This document shows positions 1 to 11,579 of a DNA stretch of 64,000 bases, in pieces. Made by a program: the position numbers and the translations under genes. Position 1 is the stretch's first letter. Every line of letters begins with the position of its first letter. The stretch is from Bisporella sp. PMI_857 (Eukaryota > Ascomycota > Leotiomycetes > Helotiales > Helotiaceae), in NCBI GenBank assembly GCA_021307315.1, contig JAJSPD010000058.1, positions 218,249 to 282,248 on the forward strand, given 5' to 3'. A model generated the notes under the pieces. The model was not told the DNA's origin, did no database searches, and saw only the letters and a program-made list of their open reading frames with translations.

Positions 1-1507
1 GAATCTATATACAAGCGAGCAATAAGAACTCTCATCTGACTGGGAAATGACCGTGGAGACGCACAGATCGCTTTCAATCTTGCTGATCAAAACCCACGAC
101 GTCTCTGAAGAGCAGATCCGTTGCGGTGGCGTTCCCACTGTCCCGTCAATCCAAAGACACGCGGCTACAGGCTTACCGCCATTGCATTGTCCCGAATGGG
201 CTACACTTGGACGGTTGCTTTCTAAGCCATGGTTCAATCGCGTTTAGATGATCTAAGAAGTGATTTTATCTCAACGAAATTCGCTTTTATTGTACGGCCG
301 ATCTATTCATTCCTGGGGTCGCTTTAGCCGTGCAGCCATGTGGCTCTTCAGGAGCAGATATGATGCTCTGTCCATCATTCCCTCCCAACTGATGAATGTG
401 GACACCTTCTCTGAATTGCGGTCACACCGCAAATGGCATATATTGGCTATATTAGAGCAAACTCGCAACGGCTTCGTAGCTAAGAAACCACAAGACAAAG
501 TGTTCGGTCTACTCGCGATTTGTGTTGAAACACAAAGCGCTCAGTGGCCCGCTGCTTTAAATCCAGATTACAACATACAGCCAGGAGTTGTTTTCCAGCA
601 AGTGGCAAGTTTATTGATCGAATCAACCCGCAGTCTTACTGTACTATCTTTGGAATGTAGAGGCGCTGGGTCTGATGGTATTCCATCTTGGGTATCTGAT
701 CTTACCGGAAGTTCATTCTACAGGTGAGATTTGGCCCAGATTGACGAGGGAGATGATGGACGCATGGAATTAAGACATAGAACAGGGTACCAAGCTGCTC
801 TTGGACTTTCTCTTGAGTTGGTGCCCGATCGAGACCCAAAAATCCTGGCCGTTCGAGGAGTGCTGATTGACACAGTTGTGAGTCAATTGGAACAGAACTA
901 CGACATCAGTTTGGGGAGATGCCAATTTTGTAAAAGCCATATCTAATCAAATGAAACGCTTTAAGGAGGTTAATAGGCTGTGCCTCAATCCCAAGGTCAG
1001 ATCCATCGTGCATCCAGGCCATCAAAGCCCCTCACTCCTCCGGATATGAATGAAGATTGTGAGGCGCCGTGGGTAGTGGAGCTGTGGGAAATTGAAGAGC
1101 TTGCACGATCCTTTCACAGGATTGCTACTGCAGGCCAGGGTACCTCCGGGTCCGCATTTCATTCTGAAGACGAGTATCAGCAGTCTTTTAGCGATTGCTG
1201 CGCATATCTTCTGAAACGCGCCGACTCGCATCGGCCTACCTGTGCTCTCGGATCGCCCGAATTTCTCACTTGGCATTGTGGCTCTAGAGATCTCAATAGC
1301 TTTTTCGCTTTGGCTCGGCGTGTCTGTGTTGGGCGGCGATTCTTCCGTGCTGCTGGGGGCCGGATGGGTATGGGGCCAGGTTCTATGCTGAAGGGCGATT
1401 GTCTGAGCGTTTTGATTGGTGGCGATGTTCCTTATATTTTGCGGCCTAAGGAAGGCTGGTATCTTTTCATTGGGGATTGCTTTGTTGACGGACTCATGGG
1501 AGGATAA
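1..1507 (+). pseudogene. HET-domain protein, decayed, 5' end outside window
   Basis: Remnant of a heterokaryon-incompatibility (HET) protein; this family triggers cell death on contact with non-self hyphae. One frame reads LLSKPWFNRV up to 247, then two stops (245-247 TAG, 254-256 TAA), then EVILSQRN, KPQDKVFGLLA, PSWVSDLT to a third stop at 725-727. The tail typical of the family, GGDVPYILRP followed by FIGDCFVDGLMGG, ends at 1507. In intact relatives the stop positions read W and Q (RVW-x-x-QEV), so TGG became TAG and CAA became TAA, both CpA-to-TpA changes on one strand. Around 925-1000 the conserved reading moves to another frame and back, so there are also indels. The N-terminal HET block lies beyond the window edge. 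It is clearly not functional as it stands. Confidence 0.8.
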
Positions 1508-1602
1508 GCTTTAGTGGGTATTGTGGCCGACTAGTTTAATCTTCAGAGCCAGCCACAAGCCAAAAACCGGTCCTCAACCATTCTGATTTCCCCTAAATAA
1601 AT

Positions 1603-1625
1603 CCCCCCCCCCCCCCCCCCCCCCC
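1603..1625. repeat. poly-C homopolymer, 23 bp
   Basis: An uninterrupted run of 23 C lies just downstream of the HET remnant. Its length is unreliable in any assembly. Confidence 0.95.
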
Positions 1626-2013
1626 ACCTGCCTCCCGGGGAATAGCGCATTACAGCGGGCACGTGCAAGGCGCTAGACTGCGGAGTTAGCTCCGAACGTC
1701 GCCGAACAAATAGGACAGCCAACTCGCAAGAATTGAGAGTTCTTTCGCCGCAAACCTCACCATTGCTTTGGCTATATCCTTCTAGAATTTCTATATATCA
1801 GTAAGCTGTCGCTCGCAGAAATTGGTGGCCTTTATCTATGCTTACCATTCCTACCCCTACAGGTCTGACTCCCGTCACACCAACTTCTCCCCTTCAACGG
1901 CGATAGTTTCAGAGGTCACCGCCACCCGGAACCGTCAGCTTTATCTCCTGACACACGCGGACTTGCAAGTTATCGCACCGTATAGCCTAACGTCCCTTTG
2001 CCCCCCTGCAACC

Positions 2014-2238
2014 ATGATCGTTACGCGCCGGTTCTCCTTCACCAACTTCGCTATCGCCACTTCCGCTCTATGTTTCCAATTATTTGTATTGTACCCATGG
2101 CACAAACGGTTGGATAAAGATTTTGCGGAGCTGAGGGAGGAGCATATAAGGCTTATGCAAAAAGGCGAGGAGGCCCGTTTGGTCGAGCTGAAGGAGATAA
2201 GGGAAGGTCTTAGCATTTTGAAGAGAAAGGCGGGCTGA
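2014..2238 (+). CDS. small single-pass membrane/coiled-coil protein, 74 aa
   Basis: A short protein starting MIVTRRFSFTNFAIA. Residues about 8-28 form one hydrophobic segment (NFAIATSALCFQLFVLYPW). The rest is a charged amphipathic helix rich in E, K, R and L (DKDFAELREEH onward) that should form a coiled coil. The frame is open upstream to 1822, but the ATG at 2014 has a good context (aACCATGA) and places the hydrophobic segment at the N-terminus, so I chose it. It resembles short conserved ascomycete proteins of unknown function, which I infer to be mitochondrial or ER-membrane anchored. No intron is needed. It stands alone between a dead HET gene and a dead carrier gene. Confidence 0.55.
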   Translation: MIVTRRFSFTNFAIATSALCFQLFVLYPWHKRLDKDFAELREEHIRLMQKGEEARLVELKEIREGLSILKRKAG

Positions 2239-3099
2239 GGTGGTCATGGTCCTGTCCACGGTCTGTTACTTGCGCTAAAATTCATGGGTCTTCTAAAGGA
2301 GAGCTTTTATGGAAACCACTGCGCCAAAATGCTCGGGAAATGGCACGATAAATACCTATTATAAAGATATACTACTCTAGACTAGACTTTGTATCAAAAT
2401 CAGATCCAAAACCATGGTTACATTCTAGGACGACGACTCTCTAGATAATCCATGAGCCCGCTCTTTTCTATATAGGGTCTAGGGTAGAAGCTCACAGGAG
2501 GTGACGTGGAGAATCCAGCTAAGAGTACTCTACAGCAGCATACCGTCTCGTTACCGAGTCGAAACTCTGACCTTATTGTGGCCGCAAATTTTATGCCATT
2601 CTCGACCCCTCCGCTCTTCGGAGCAACTCGGGTTGAATATCGGAGAAAGTCACACTAAAATGACCCCTGACCGGGCAATATGTCCAATCCAGCGGCCTTG
2701 GGTCAACGGTGAGCGGTAGGCTGGCGAGAGAGAGGTAACCTTCCTGCTGTTTCTCCTCGTTTCCTGCTCCCGCAGCTTCTGTGTGCAATAAATATGGCCA
2801 ACAGAGCTGTTAAATCCCAGATACCAGACCCTGCTCAGGTATTTTATGGCCTCAAATCGGCCGGCTGACAGACTCTTCGCTTGAGCTGGCTCCGTCAAAC
2901 ATTGTGGCCTCTGCGCTGATTACCACGAGGTTGGTAAAGATCAACGCGGCCTGAGAAGTCGCGTCTATGCGCCTGGTAAGCTAACTGGATTCTAGTCGTA
3001 TAAAAGATACGCTTTGCTGGCACGATCTGCTGCTCAGTAACCCATGGAATTTTGTCACAATATATAAGGCGCAATAGTACTTCAGCAAATAGAGTTCTC

Positions 3100-3780
3100 T
3101 TTTTGCAACAAATTCTCACTCCTATTGACGTGTTAGTCCACGCCATCAACTACTACTCGCAGCCAAGATTTCTAACTTTATCTATTTCTATAGGATCAAG
3201 ACCAAAACTCAGCTCGATCCCATCACTTATAATCGTGGTCTCATAGGGACTTTTCGATAAGTCATTACCAAGAATGGCGCTCCAGCTCTTCTTACCGGTC
3301 TCGAGCCCATGGTCACTGAATATTTCTTCTCTACGATTTGGAGGCTATGAAATTTTCAAAAAGCAGAGCGTTAGTTAACCCAGGAATGGGACGGCGTCAA
3401 ATAACCGTACCGCCGTCTACCTCGCATCAGCCGCGCTTGCTGAGTTCTTTGGCGATATCTCCCTATGCCAACTCGAGGCTACCCGCATTCGTTTGGCCTC
3501 TCAGCCTGCCTTTGCTAGTGGCCTTGCGGGTGGCTTTACCAAGATAGCCAGGCAGGAGGGCTTTGGCGCATTTCACTCTGGGTTCGGGCCGCCTATATTG
3601 CTGAAGCAGTAGGCATCTCCGTATTGGTAATTAGATGCAAGCAATATAATGGCCGTTATATAGGGCCCCATATACAATGGCACCGTTCGTTGTATTCGAA
3701 AAGGCCCAGGTAGTTGCTTATACGATAATAAACAAGTCAACAGCTACAGAACTACCGAAACTGCGGTCGACCTAGCTAAT
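3100..3780 (+). pseudogene. mitochondrial phosphate carrier (Mir1-type), decayed
   Basis: Degenerate copy of the inner-membrane phosphate/proton symporter of the mitochondrial carrier family. Pieces can be read in order: ILTPIDVL near 3115, an intron-like stretch ending CTATTTCTATAG near 3193, then IKTKTQLDPITYNRGLIG, GAPALLTG, GGYEIFKK, then [53 protein letters not shown] and PYTMAPFVVFEKAQ near 3680. The PIDV and P-x-E-A-x-R carrier signatures are visible. Several frameshifts and stops separate the pieces and the third repeat is unrecognisable after about 3780. The retained intron argues for an unprocessed DNA duplicate. The functional copy must be elsewhere in the genome. Confidence 0.75.
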
Positions 3781-3924
3781 TGGTATGGCCCTCGGCTCTA
3801 CAGGCGGAGTGGAGAGCTTGTAAGTGGCCGAGGTGGAAAGCTGGACAAGTTAATTGAAGATGGAGGATAGACGTTCAACAAACATTAGGAGGGATTATAC
3901 CTGCAAACATCACTGGTCTGAATC

Positions 3925-4640
3925 TTTTGGTTGCATCGGAGAACACAGAGGCAAACCTGGGGCCGTCTGTTGTTACGGGCACGTATAGCCATGGCGGCCT
4001 GTGGTCAAGTAACGGGCCTCAGACAACGAAGGTCTTATGAAGGACTATTCCGCACAAAATGTCTATATAAGGATAGTTCCCTTAGTATAGGAGCTTCGTG
4101 CTCAACTCAAATAGTATTCCTTATCATACTAGTAAAGAGTTACTCAATTCCGTTCGTAGCAACTTGCGTGCCCGCATGTGTCTCGGTACAGTTGTTAATG
4201 GAAAGACGATGCAAGCGTTCTTTTGGGAAGAAATAGAGGGCTATTACGAGCCACAGGTTCTGTGAGTGTATTTTTGCCAACAATCAAGGACTTTTTACAT
4301 TTAAAAACAGACTATATCTAGGTGCAAAATAGCGCTCCTGCCCACCGGCCAAGATTTATCAAGCACCAGACGGACGCCCATAGAATTGGGAGGCTCAATT
4401 AGCCCTCCTTACTTGCCTGATTTGAACCTAATAAAGCATGTTTGGAGTTGGATGAAGAACTAATATAATCAAAATAATATCGCGAGACGGGCTACCAGAG
4501 TTCATTTTGGAGGCTTGGGGGCAGTACTAACGAGTAACTTAAGAAGTTTTACAACTCGTGATAGGATAGGTGCTGGGCTGTTATTGACGCTAATGGGGCC
4601 TATATACGACATTAGTTTATATAGAATAAATGTCGGAACG
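3925..4640 (+). mobile_element. Tc1/mariner transposase relic
   Basis: Broken DDE transposase of the Tc1 type. Around 4190-4250 one frame reads VVNGKTMQAFFWEEIEGYYEPQ. Around 4323-4460 it reads QNSAPAHRPRFI and then, after frame changes, LPDLNLIKHVWSWMKN, which matches the family signature with a conserved second acidic block (SPDLNPIEHVW). Around 4485-4610 it reads GYQSSFW and then, after frame changes, AVIDANGAYIRH, the usual C-terminal end. Many stops and frameshifts are present and the terminal inverted repeats could not be located. It is a fossil. Confidence 0.75.
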
Positions 4641-5752
4641 GATGTAAATAGAATCACGTGAACTACCGGATCATGTGAGTTGTGAGTCCTTTCAGGACCT
4701 ATAACCTCGCGATGCCGTAGCTCAGAACCATAAAACAATCAAGGAACCATAACCACACCAGCAAGAGCGTAGTTACAACTACTACGCCTTTTGCTACGTG
4801 ATAGGTATCCGACAACAAATATATCTTCAACTTGGAGACTCCCTGCACGTAATAGGAAGGGAGATGATGAGAGTTTGCCCCCTTTAATGTGATTTAACAT
4901 TTAAGAGGAAGTTTCCTTAAAATCTTGTGGGCCACGTGCAACAGAATCTTAAACGGTTTGTGTGGCTCAGTGCCGGAGTCGGGCACATCTCCGTTATTAT
5001 GAGCCGTCCCTCCTTGCAATTAAATTGCTACATCACAAAGATAGTGGATAAGTAGAGCAAGGGTTTGTCGAATTAAATCGACTTTTTACCACTGCTACCG
5101 GAGCATAGCGAAGGCTTGGCCACTCAATTTACCCTCCAAGTCTACGCGACCCAACGAGAGAGGGTGTATTAGGGCACTCTTGCGCCAAATCCAGTAAAGA
5201 TCTTTGTTATATATCGCAGTAGGGGTACCGCCAGATATACCAGATACTTCTTGTCGCACATCGTATCGGAGTCGGCCATACCTCCTTTATCATGAGTATC
5301 CTCTCTTATTGAACTACTCGTACAGTCGTAAAATCTAATAAAGAAACCTATCTTCTATATACGCTGCTGTGCGCGGGCAAAAATAAGCCACTTATTTGCA
5401 GTGCTTTGTTGTTATAGACCTGTTGCAATAGTGTAAGGTGCAAATTGGCGCATTAAGCGATGACTAAATTGAGCTATTATAAAGGGCACCGTAAAGAATA
5501 AGTACATGTATAGAGTGGATATTGAAGATTAATCCCAGCAAAACCTATAATATTGGCGTAGATGGCACTAAACTGTGATGTAGAAGGTGGGCCTTAGTCC
5601 AACATTTCGTCTGTGATATAACTAACGTCGATACCGCGAAAGGTGTAGTAGGCGCAACGCCAAAACTTCAGGCGGAGTTTAATGGTGGCCTAGAGAGAGG
5701 GTAAATTCTGAGAGTGAGGGGCGAAGTTTTTTTGGTAGGAATATGGTCCGAC
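4641..5752. other. gene-free interval
   Basis: No credible reading frame on either strand. Numerous short AT-rich stretches suggest old mutated repeat DNA, but I could not assign a family. Confidence 0.4.
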
Positions 5753-6394
5753 TCAAAATCGCGTCTCGGCAGGGTCGAGGATGCATATCAGGGCCGGTTT
5801 TGCCACAAAACGCTCCCGGATATTTAAGTGGTATGAACAAGGTTTGAGCATTAATGATTCATATGGCCAGTTGGGGTCCTCCTTGAGACAACTAAGTAAG
5901 GAGTCAGGCAGTGCTCGATCTGGCAGCTTGGCATGGTAGACGACTTCCGAAGCCCAGCGCTCAAAGACAGCGTGAGGAATATAGAGATGCCAGTCGACCA
6001 TTGTGAGAAAAACTGCCTCATTCAATTTTATCTCCTCTGAACAAAGCCCAGATATCACCGCCCATGTGCTTAATGAGTAGTTCCGATCCTGACTGTACTT
6101 AAATGCTAAAATAAGGGCAGCAAGGAACATGCGCCGCTGGCACTGCAATGGCCTGACCCTCTTTAAGTCCTCCATCGAATTGGCTATTGGCTTTTGCCTC
6201 AAAATTCTTGATTGTAAGAGGGCCAGGTAGTACAACGTAGCTAGTAGCAAAGCATAGGTGGCTCGAGACCTTCGCAAGATGAGCTCAACATAATCACGAA
6301 GAGGGATCAGACTGCGGCTCTCCTCTTTTATGAGCGTAGCGGGGGTTGGCCAAAAGGCAACAAGAAGTCGATCAGTGAAGTCTAGTAAAGACAT
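5753..6394 (-). CDS. PHO85-type (PCL-like) cyclin, short form, 213 aa
   Basis: Cyclin-box protein of the type that partners the Pho85 cyclin-dependent kinase. The visible core is RDYVELILRRSR (about 33-44), a helix with LLLATLYYLALL, then QCQRRMFLAALILAFKYSQD (about 83-102), NYSLSTWAVISGL, INEAVFL-like LNEAVFLTMVDWHLYIP (about 125-141) and FERWASEV. The pattern 'R-R-MF-x-A-LI-A-KY-x-QD-NYS' is the conserved cyclin helix pair. At 213 residues it is shorter than most filamentous-fungal PCL-like proteins, which carry long N- or C-terminal extensions, so it may be a trimmed duplicate. The frame is intact with an ATG start and no intron needed. Confidence 0.65.
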   Translation of the reverse strand: MSLLDFTDRLLVAFWPTPATLIKEESRSLIPLRDYVELILRRSRATYALLLATLYYLALLQSRILRQKPIANSMEDLKRVRPLQCQRRMFLAALILAFKYSQDRNYSLSTWAVISGLCSEEIKLNEAVFLTMVDWHLYIPHAVFERWASEVVYHAKLPDRALPDSLLSCLKEDPNWPYESLMLKPCSYHLNIRERFVAKPALICILDPAETRF

Positions 6395-6966
6395 ATAGTT
6401 AGATTCCTAGCTCACTTTCGACTTAAGCAGGCCGGAATATCGTACCAATCAAACCATCGACCATTCTGCGACGTCTCATCAATGGGTTGGTCATTGACGA
6501 TGCAACTTAGATTGTGGTCACGTGGCCCGCGTGACACCATCTAAGCTCAACGGCCACAATTCTAACAATAAGGGCATCGCTTAGCTTCACAAGCGTAGCG
6601 AGGATCAGTAATATCCCAAATGTAAATGATGTAGGGAGTGAGCGCATATAATACTCGCTGTGGTGGCGATGGTTGAGCTCAAGAGCGGCGAGCGCCCGTT
6701 AAAATCACGCCACTATTTGGCGTCGCCTTTAACCCGAATCTCCCTAAAAGAACAAGTCACAGCCACTTCACGTCTACCATGTAATGATTACAACGGTTGT
6801 ATAACTTAAGTAACATATTCCAATATTAAAAAAAAGTGTATTCTCATCTTCCGATTCGAATGTGCTGGGTTAGAAATTGCAGTGATACGCTGTTAAGATG
6901 TAATTTGGAAAGTTAGCCCAACCATATCCCAGAGCTATTATGCTGCCTTTCGACCATATGATGCCG
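6395..6966. other. intergenic
   Basis: Upstream of the cyclin and downstream of the DUF1275 gene. I see no coding signal. Confidence 0.4.
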
Positions 6967-7855
6967 CTAATCTTCAGCAGCTTTCCAGAGCCAGGGTAGA
7001 ACTACAAGCAACTTGAGCCCAGCCGCGATCCACAAAACACCAGCCATACCGATCGAACTGTGAACTAACAAACCTCCTATAATGACGCCGAACAAAAGCA
7101 AGACTGGCGTACAAAACCCATGATTTCTCTCGGCGTTTGGCAGCGCAAACAGCTCAGTGTCTGAGAACAGATCACAATAGACACTCGTTACTACAACGCT
7201 AGGAGGAACGTTATGTCTAAGCGCTCTGCTTGTTATAGCCTGACCACAGCCCTGGAAGGCGACCAATGCAATGGGCACGAGAACGCTCCAGCCGATGTTG
7301 TCTTTCTCGCTGGTCGGGTCTGGCCCCCAAGTAAGGATTGCTGCTGCCATAGCGATCAGTCCCATCTGCGCCAGTATCGACACGCAAAGGACCCAATGCC
7401 GGCTGGGTCTCAAGTACCGGTGAAAGCGACCGAACCAGAAAGATCCCATGCAGAATGAGATGAAAGAGAGACCCGATTTGATCCACTGCTTCGGTTCATT
7501 TGATGCGGCCAAGCCCAGTCCAACGTAGATGATATTTCCTAGGCAAATCGCTGTCAGTCTGCACGCGCTAAATTGGCTCGCTATAATAATATGATCTGAG
7601 CGAACCTGTTTGCATAGAAACGAAGGACCCCGAAGTGGATATGAACGCGCTATCGAGTAGACCAGTGACGATATAGCACACGGAAAGAACTATATCGGCC
7701 CAATCACGATATACATACGCCATCTTCTCACGCCAACCAGAAATTAACACCTGGTGTCCGGGGAGCGGAAGCTCCTTATCAGTTGGCCCATGAGCGCCAG
7801 TCTTATTACTAGCAGTCGAGTTGCTCAAAGTACCATACCTGTTTGATGGCATCAT
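6967..7855 (-). CDS. DUF1275 (YoaK family) membrane protein, 273 aa
   Basis: Two exons on the minus strand, 7855-7606 and 7538-6967, with an intron at 7539-7605 (67 bp; donor GTTCGC, branch-like CTGAC, acceptor CTAG). Joining them keeps phase and gives SFVSMQTG-NIIYVGLGLAAS, the family hallmark in which the first helix pair ends in 'SMQTGN'. The protein has a polar N-terminus of about 45 residues and roughly six membrane helices, including LSVCYIVTGLLDSAF, LCVSILAQMGLIAMAAAIL, LVPIALVAFQGCGQA, VLLLFGVIIGGLLVHSSIGMA-like and LWIAAGLKLLVVLPWLW segments. Function is unknown for the family. The coding sequence is intact. The donor GTTCGC is weak, which is the only doubtful point. Confidence 0.75.
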
Positions 7856-9184
7856 AACGGGTTGAATTAAGTTGGGTGCTACACAGCCCTTTGGGGAGAG
7901 ATAAAAGCCTAGTAGATACGTATCTACAAGCGAAACTGCAAAAACATCTCGCTCTTATATAATACCGCTTCTAAGACAACCTCAAGAGTTGAGGTAGGAG
8001 AAGATAGCAGACTTAAAGCCAAGAGCGTGGATGAAATGGAACTGCCAAGTGTGGCCTGCACAAAGCTTAAAAGTTGGATCCCACATTATCCCCTCATTCT
8101 CGCTTATTTAGCGGGCTCGGCGTGCCCTATTTTTATATTTCAGTATTTCAATTATAGCCTTGCATCTTCTCTACCAGCTTGAAAATAAAATATTATATCC
8201 GTCTTTTAGGCCATATTATACCCGAAAACTCTTATACTTTGAAGATTCTAGGGTAGTCTATTAGTGATAAATAACCCTAAAAGTTAGGCGGAAAGGAATC
8301 GCAAAACAACTTAAAACACGGGAGGGATAGTAGCTATGTTAGCTCGGAGCCCAAAACCTCATAACTGGAATAACATAAATGTTGAGCGGGAAACATTCTT
8401 AGGTTGGTTAGCTCAGGAGGTATTATCTGCCACTATTTATGAGATCTGCGGCTACCTTGCTATTCTGGGGATAATTTTATTTAAGGAGGTTGATATAGTG
8501 TGATTTGTGGTCTGATAATATAAGGCCACTTGACGGATCATGCGTTTTGTTCAGCCCTAGTCGGAGGCACCCTCGTTAGTTACGATATAGCCTATTGCAG
8601 AGTCTATTTTTGGGGAGAAAAGATGTATCTAATCTTTCATCCATTTCTTCAAAGATGAAGGCTCTGTACCTGTAGTAATTGTATTATACGCCGCATGCCC
8701 TGTACCATCAGACTTAATACCTTCAATCCCAAACCACAACAGTAAATTCTGCGGGTTGGCTGCTCCGACAGCCAGACCATCAAGACAGGCGCCCTTATTA
8801 TTAGCCAAAAAGTACGTGTGATTGTAAAAAAGACAGACCCGGCAATGGCGGTTCACTTGGTGCCAACTATTGGAGAGATTTCAAGCCTACGACACGACTG
8901 CTGAACTGATTCGTAGATGAACCCATACACCCTCATGCCAACTCGGAACATGTAGCCAATGCTATTGAATATCCATTACATGCTATGCGAGGCGTCTTGC
9001 TCTGTCTGCTCGTTTAACGACTCGCAGGAGGGAAAGGGAAAATAACATGTGATGTTTCCCAGTTCCCAAATACTAACGATGCGAGGGGAGTTTTTGTTGC
9101 ACATCGTAACTCCTCTGAAATGGCTCGCGGCTTGGTAATACCCACCACCCACACCAACCGCATGCCCATTTGGTTTCTTACCAC
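7856..9184. other. gene-free interval with unassigned fragments
   Basis: AT-rich around 8100-8550. A minus-strand open stretch at 8629-8856 reads NNKGACLDGLAVGAANPQN and GIEGIKSDGTGHAAYN, which looks like protein sequence rather than noise, but I do not recognise the family. Nothing else is supported. Confidence 0.35.
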
Positions 9185-10400
9185 GGAAGCGCGTACCCGA
9201 CACACACCTTCAAATCACTCTCCAAACTATTAAAATACGCCCTCTCCAGGACGCCTTCTCTTATACCTGTAAATAATCACGTGAAGTCCAGCTGCCCGAA
9301 ATTAGTACGAGATTTGAGGTCGGTAAAAAGGTTCACAGCAGTACCAACGCTACTAAGCATAATATTTTAAGTAGTGCCGATATCGAGTCTCTGCGTAAAA
9401 AGTACGTATAAGTGTATAAGAACCCGTGTAGCCCTAGCCAGGTCGACTTGCACTGTCTTGGCTCTGGGCTCCGAAAAAGCAGAATAGCGGTTAGATCCAC
9501 TCAAAGGATGTGGCGTCTTGAAGTTCCTGATGAACTCGACGCGCCGTAAACAAGCGGGTGAGTTTGGCCAATTGCGCGTGTGCCAGATGTACTTGAGGGA
9601 TAGATGCCTATAGACTGACACCGATACCAGTCCCAATAAGCACGGCGGTTTCGCTCTCAAAGACATCTTCTGCCGATGCTCCATATAGCCTGTCAACGCG
9701 GAGTACTAGTATCTTCTGGCCGGCTTGCAAGTCTATTTTATACATGTCTATTGAGTCGACACTATCGTAAAGCTCTGCTTGTGCATAGCCCGCGCTGAAA
9801 GCATCCCTGAAGGCACCAGTGAAGTCGCCGACTGTCGAATGTGGACAGAAATGTCGGGATCGAAAGAGCAGAGTATAATAGTGAATGGATGCTACTGTTG
9901 TCTCAATATAGTAAGAACATTCAGGATCAGCTACTGGCTTGCCTTATACCTCATTGAGAGCTTCTTGAACCGAATCTCTATGGAATCTATTCATTTCGCT
10001 AATGTAGTTTTGCACAGTTGAATCGAACAGCCTGCCATAAAGATGACTCACGATCCTGACGATCGCAGTCTCTCATCTTCTTCAGGTCTCTGGATAGACT
10101 CGCTGAGCGAAATACGGCATTGAAGAAGCTGTAAATATTAGCACGGCGAAAACAGAGTAGAAAAGGAAAATCCTGCTTGACGTAGTGGCCACAGACATGT
10201 ACAGGTACTCAACAACAAGAGCAAATATGCAATCTGCCGATAGAACCACTGCAATTCGTCGAGCGACAAAAACCTAATCTTTGGTCTCGTGTATCTCAGA
10301 ATATTTCGGCACATAGGTAGCAGAATCATTGCTCTGTTCACTGAAAAAGCCAGGCGAGCACCTCGCGATATCCAGACAAGAGAAAGCAAGAGTATTGAGG
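9185..10400 (-). pseudogene. noxB: NADPH oxidase B (NoxB), decayed
   Basis: Wreck of a flavocytochrome NADPH oxidase that makes superoxide at membranes. From the N-terminal side (high coordinates), LVWISRGARLAFSVN and ILLPMCRNILRYTRPKIRFL then LDELQWFYRQIAY (10250-10390) match the haem-binding transmembrane part. After a gap come HPFTIIL and DISVHIR near 9860, GDFTGAFRDA, MYKIDLQAGQKILVLRVD and LYGASAEDVFESETAVLIGT (9600-9770), the NADPH-binding glycine loop. Then TSFEW, QRLDIGTT, NIMLSSVGTAVN and LKSRTNFGQLDF run down to about 9275, and GIREGVLERAYFNSLE near 9215. The SMYNIDLQPGQK-like linker points to NoxB rather than NoxA. Much of the middle (second haem region and FAD loop) is missing, and stops and frameshifts are frequent. 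Confidence 0.75.
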
Positions 10401-11579
10401 ACCGAAAGCCTGGGATAGCTCCTGCTTCTCCTTCGGAGCCTTCAACACATCATCCGAACGCGAAGAGCCCTATTTAAAAACCACGGAACAGGAAATTGAA
10501 CAATAACTTTCGCTCCCGTGTCTGTACCTTGAGCTCAGTCACGTACCTCATGTTCATCTGTACCTCAACTTATTATGTGGGGTATGAAAGGCTAACGCAG
10601 ACGGCGGTACGCACACTTTTGGAATTGTTCTGTGTAGGGCAGATGCGATTAGACACGGAGCTTCAGAGCTTTGGGCGACGAAATTAATGCGGGATCCACG
10701 ATGCTTTGGATACAAGTATACGATCTGGTATAAGGGAGGCAGTTCCCCAAGAGCATAGTCCAAGAGTCTAACCATTCTACAGATAACCAAACGGTTTTGA
10801 GGGCAGCGTCCTATATAAGCAATTGATCGTTTCAATTGTGCGTGGCGGCGGTGCCAATATCCGCTTAGCTGTTGTAGATTGAAGGTTAGGACACGAATCA
10901 TAGCAGGGACTAGACTAATAACCAACGAGCCTTGGATAGAATATGCACAAAGTCGTCGAACAATGAGACTGTAATACGAGTGTGAAGAATGCTATGATAT
11001 ATTGCGAAATTTTCTCAATTGATTTCTCAGATATCATGTGTCGCCCCCATGACAAAAGGCTACAATTCACTCCCGTCAGTGTCTTGGCTTGTGCAGGGAC
11101 AAGCCTTAACAGCCACGCTGCCCCATCAATATCTATATATAAGACTAGGACCCATGCTTAGGGTAGAACTTCACGCCGTGAGGGATAAAAGCAAGGGCAC
11201 CCCATTGATTGTTTGTTAAACACTAGGCACTGAGGAGTTAATGCTAGCCTATTCTTTGGGGATAAAATGGCTAGGCATATACCTGTCAAAGAGCTTGACC
11301 TTCCTAAGAGCCGCGCCAGCACTGCTGCATATTGGCTGAACTGTATCCCGGGGTTTAGGGCAAGTACTAGTGAGTGAACTTCAAGTATTGTAAACAAAGT
11401 ATATTGTATCCCTTTTCTTACGAGTACTTTTGCTTAAGAGCAAGCTCGATCGCACAAGGTCTCTCAAAGTACGTTTTTTGCCTCGGGGTAAAACAGGCTT
11501 CACATTGAATCATCGCTCTGGCCTTGCTGCGTATTTAAAAACTACAGTCCTTCAAGGTATATTCTGGTATCACTTACAG
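10401..11579. other. gene-free interval
   Basis: Short open frames exist on both strands (for example minus 10554-10925) but none has a recognisable domain. They may be further worn gene fragments. Confidence 0.35.

Noticed and set aside
9367..9696. 109-aa minus-strand open frame starting MTGYMEHRQK
   Set aside because: Mostly an out-of-frame reading through the NoxB fossil; neighbouring frames give the conserved oxidase sequence.
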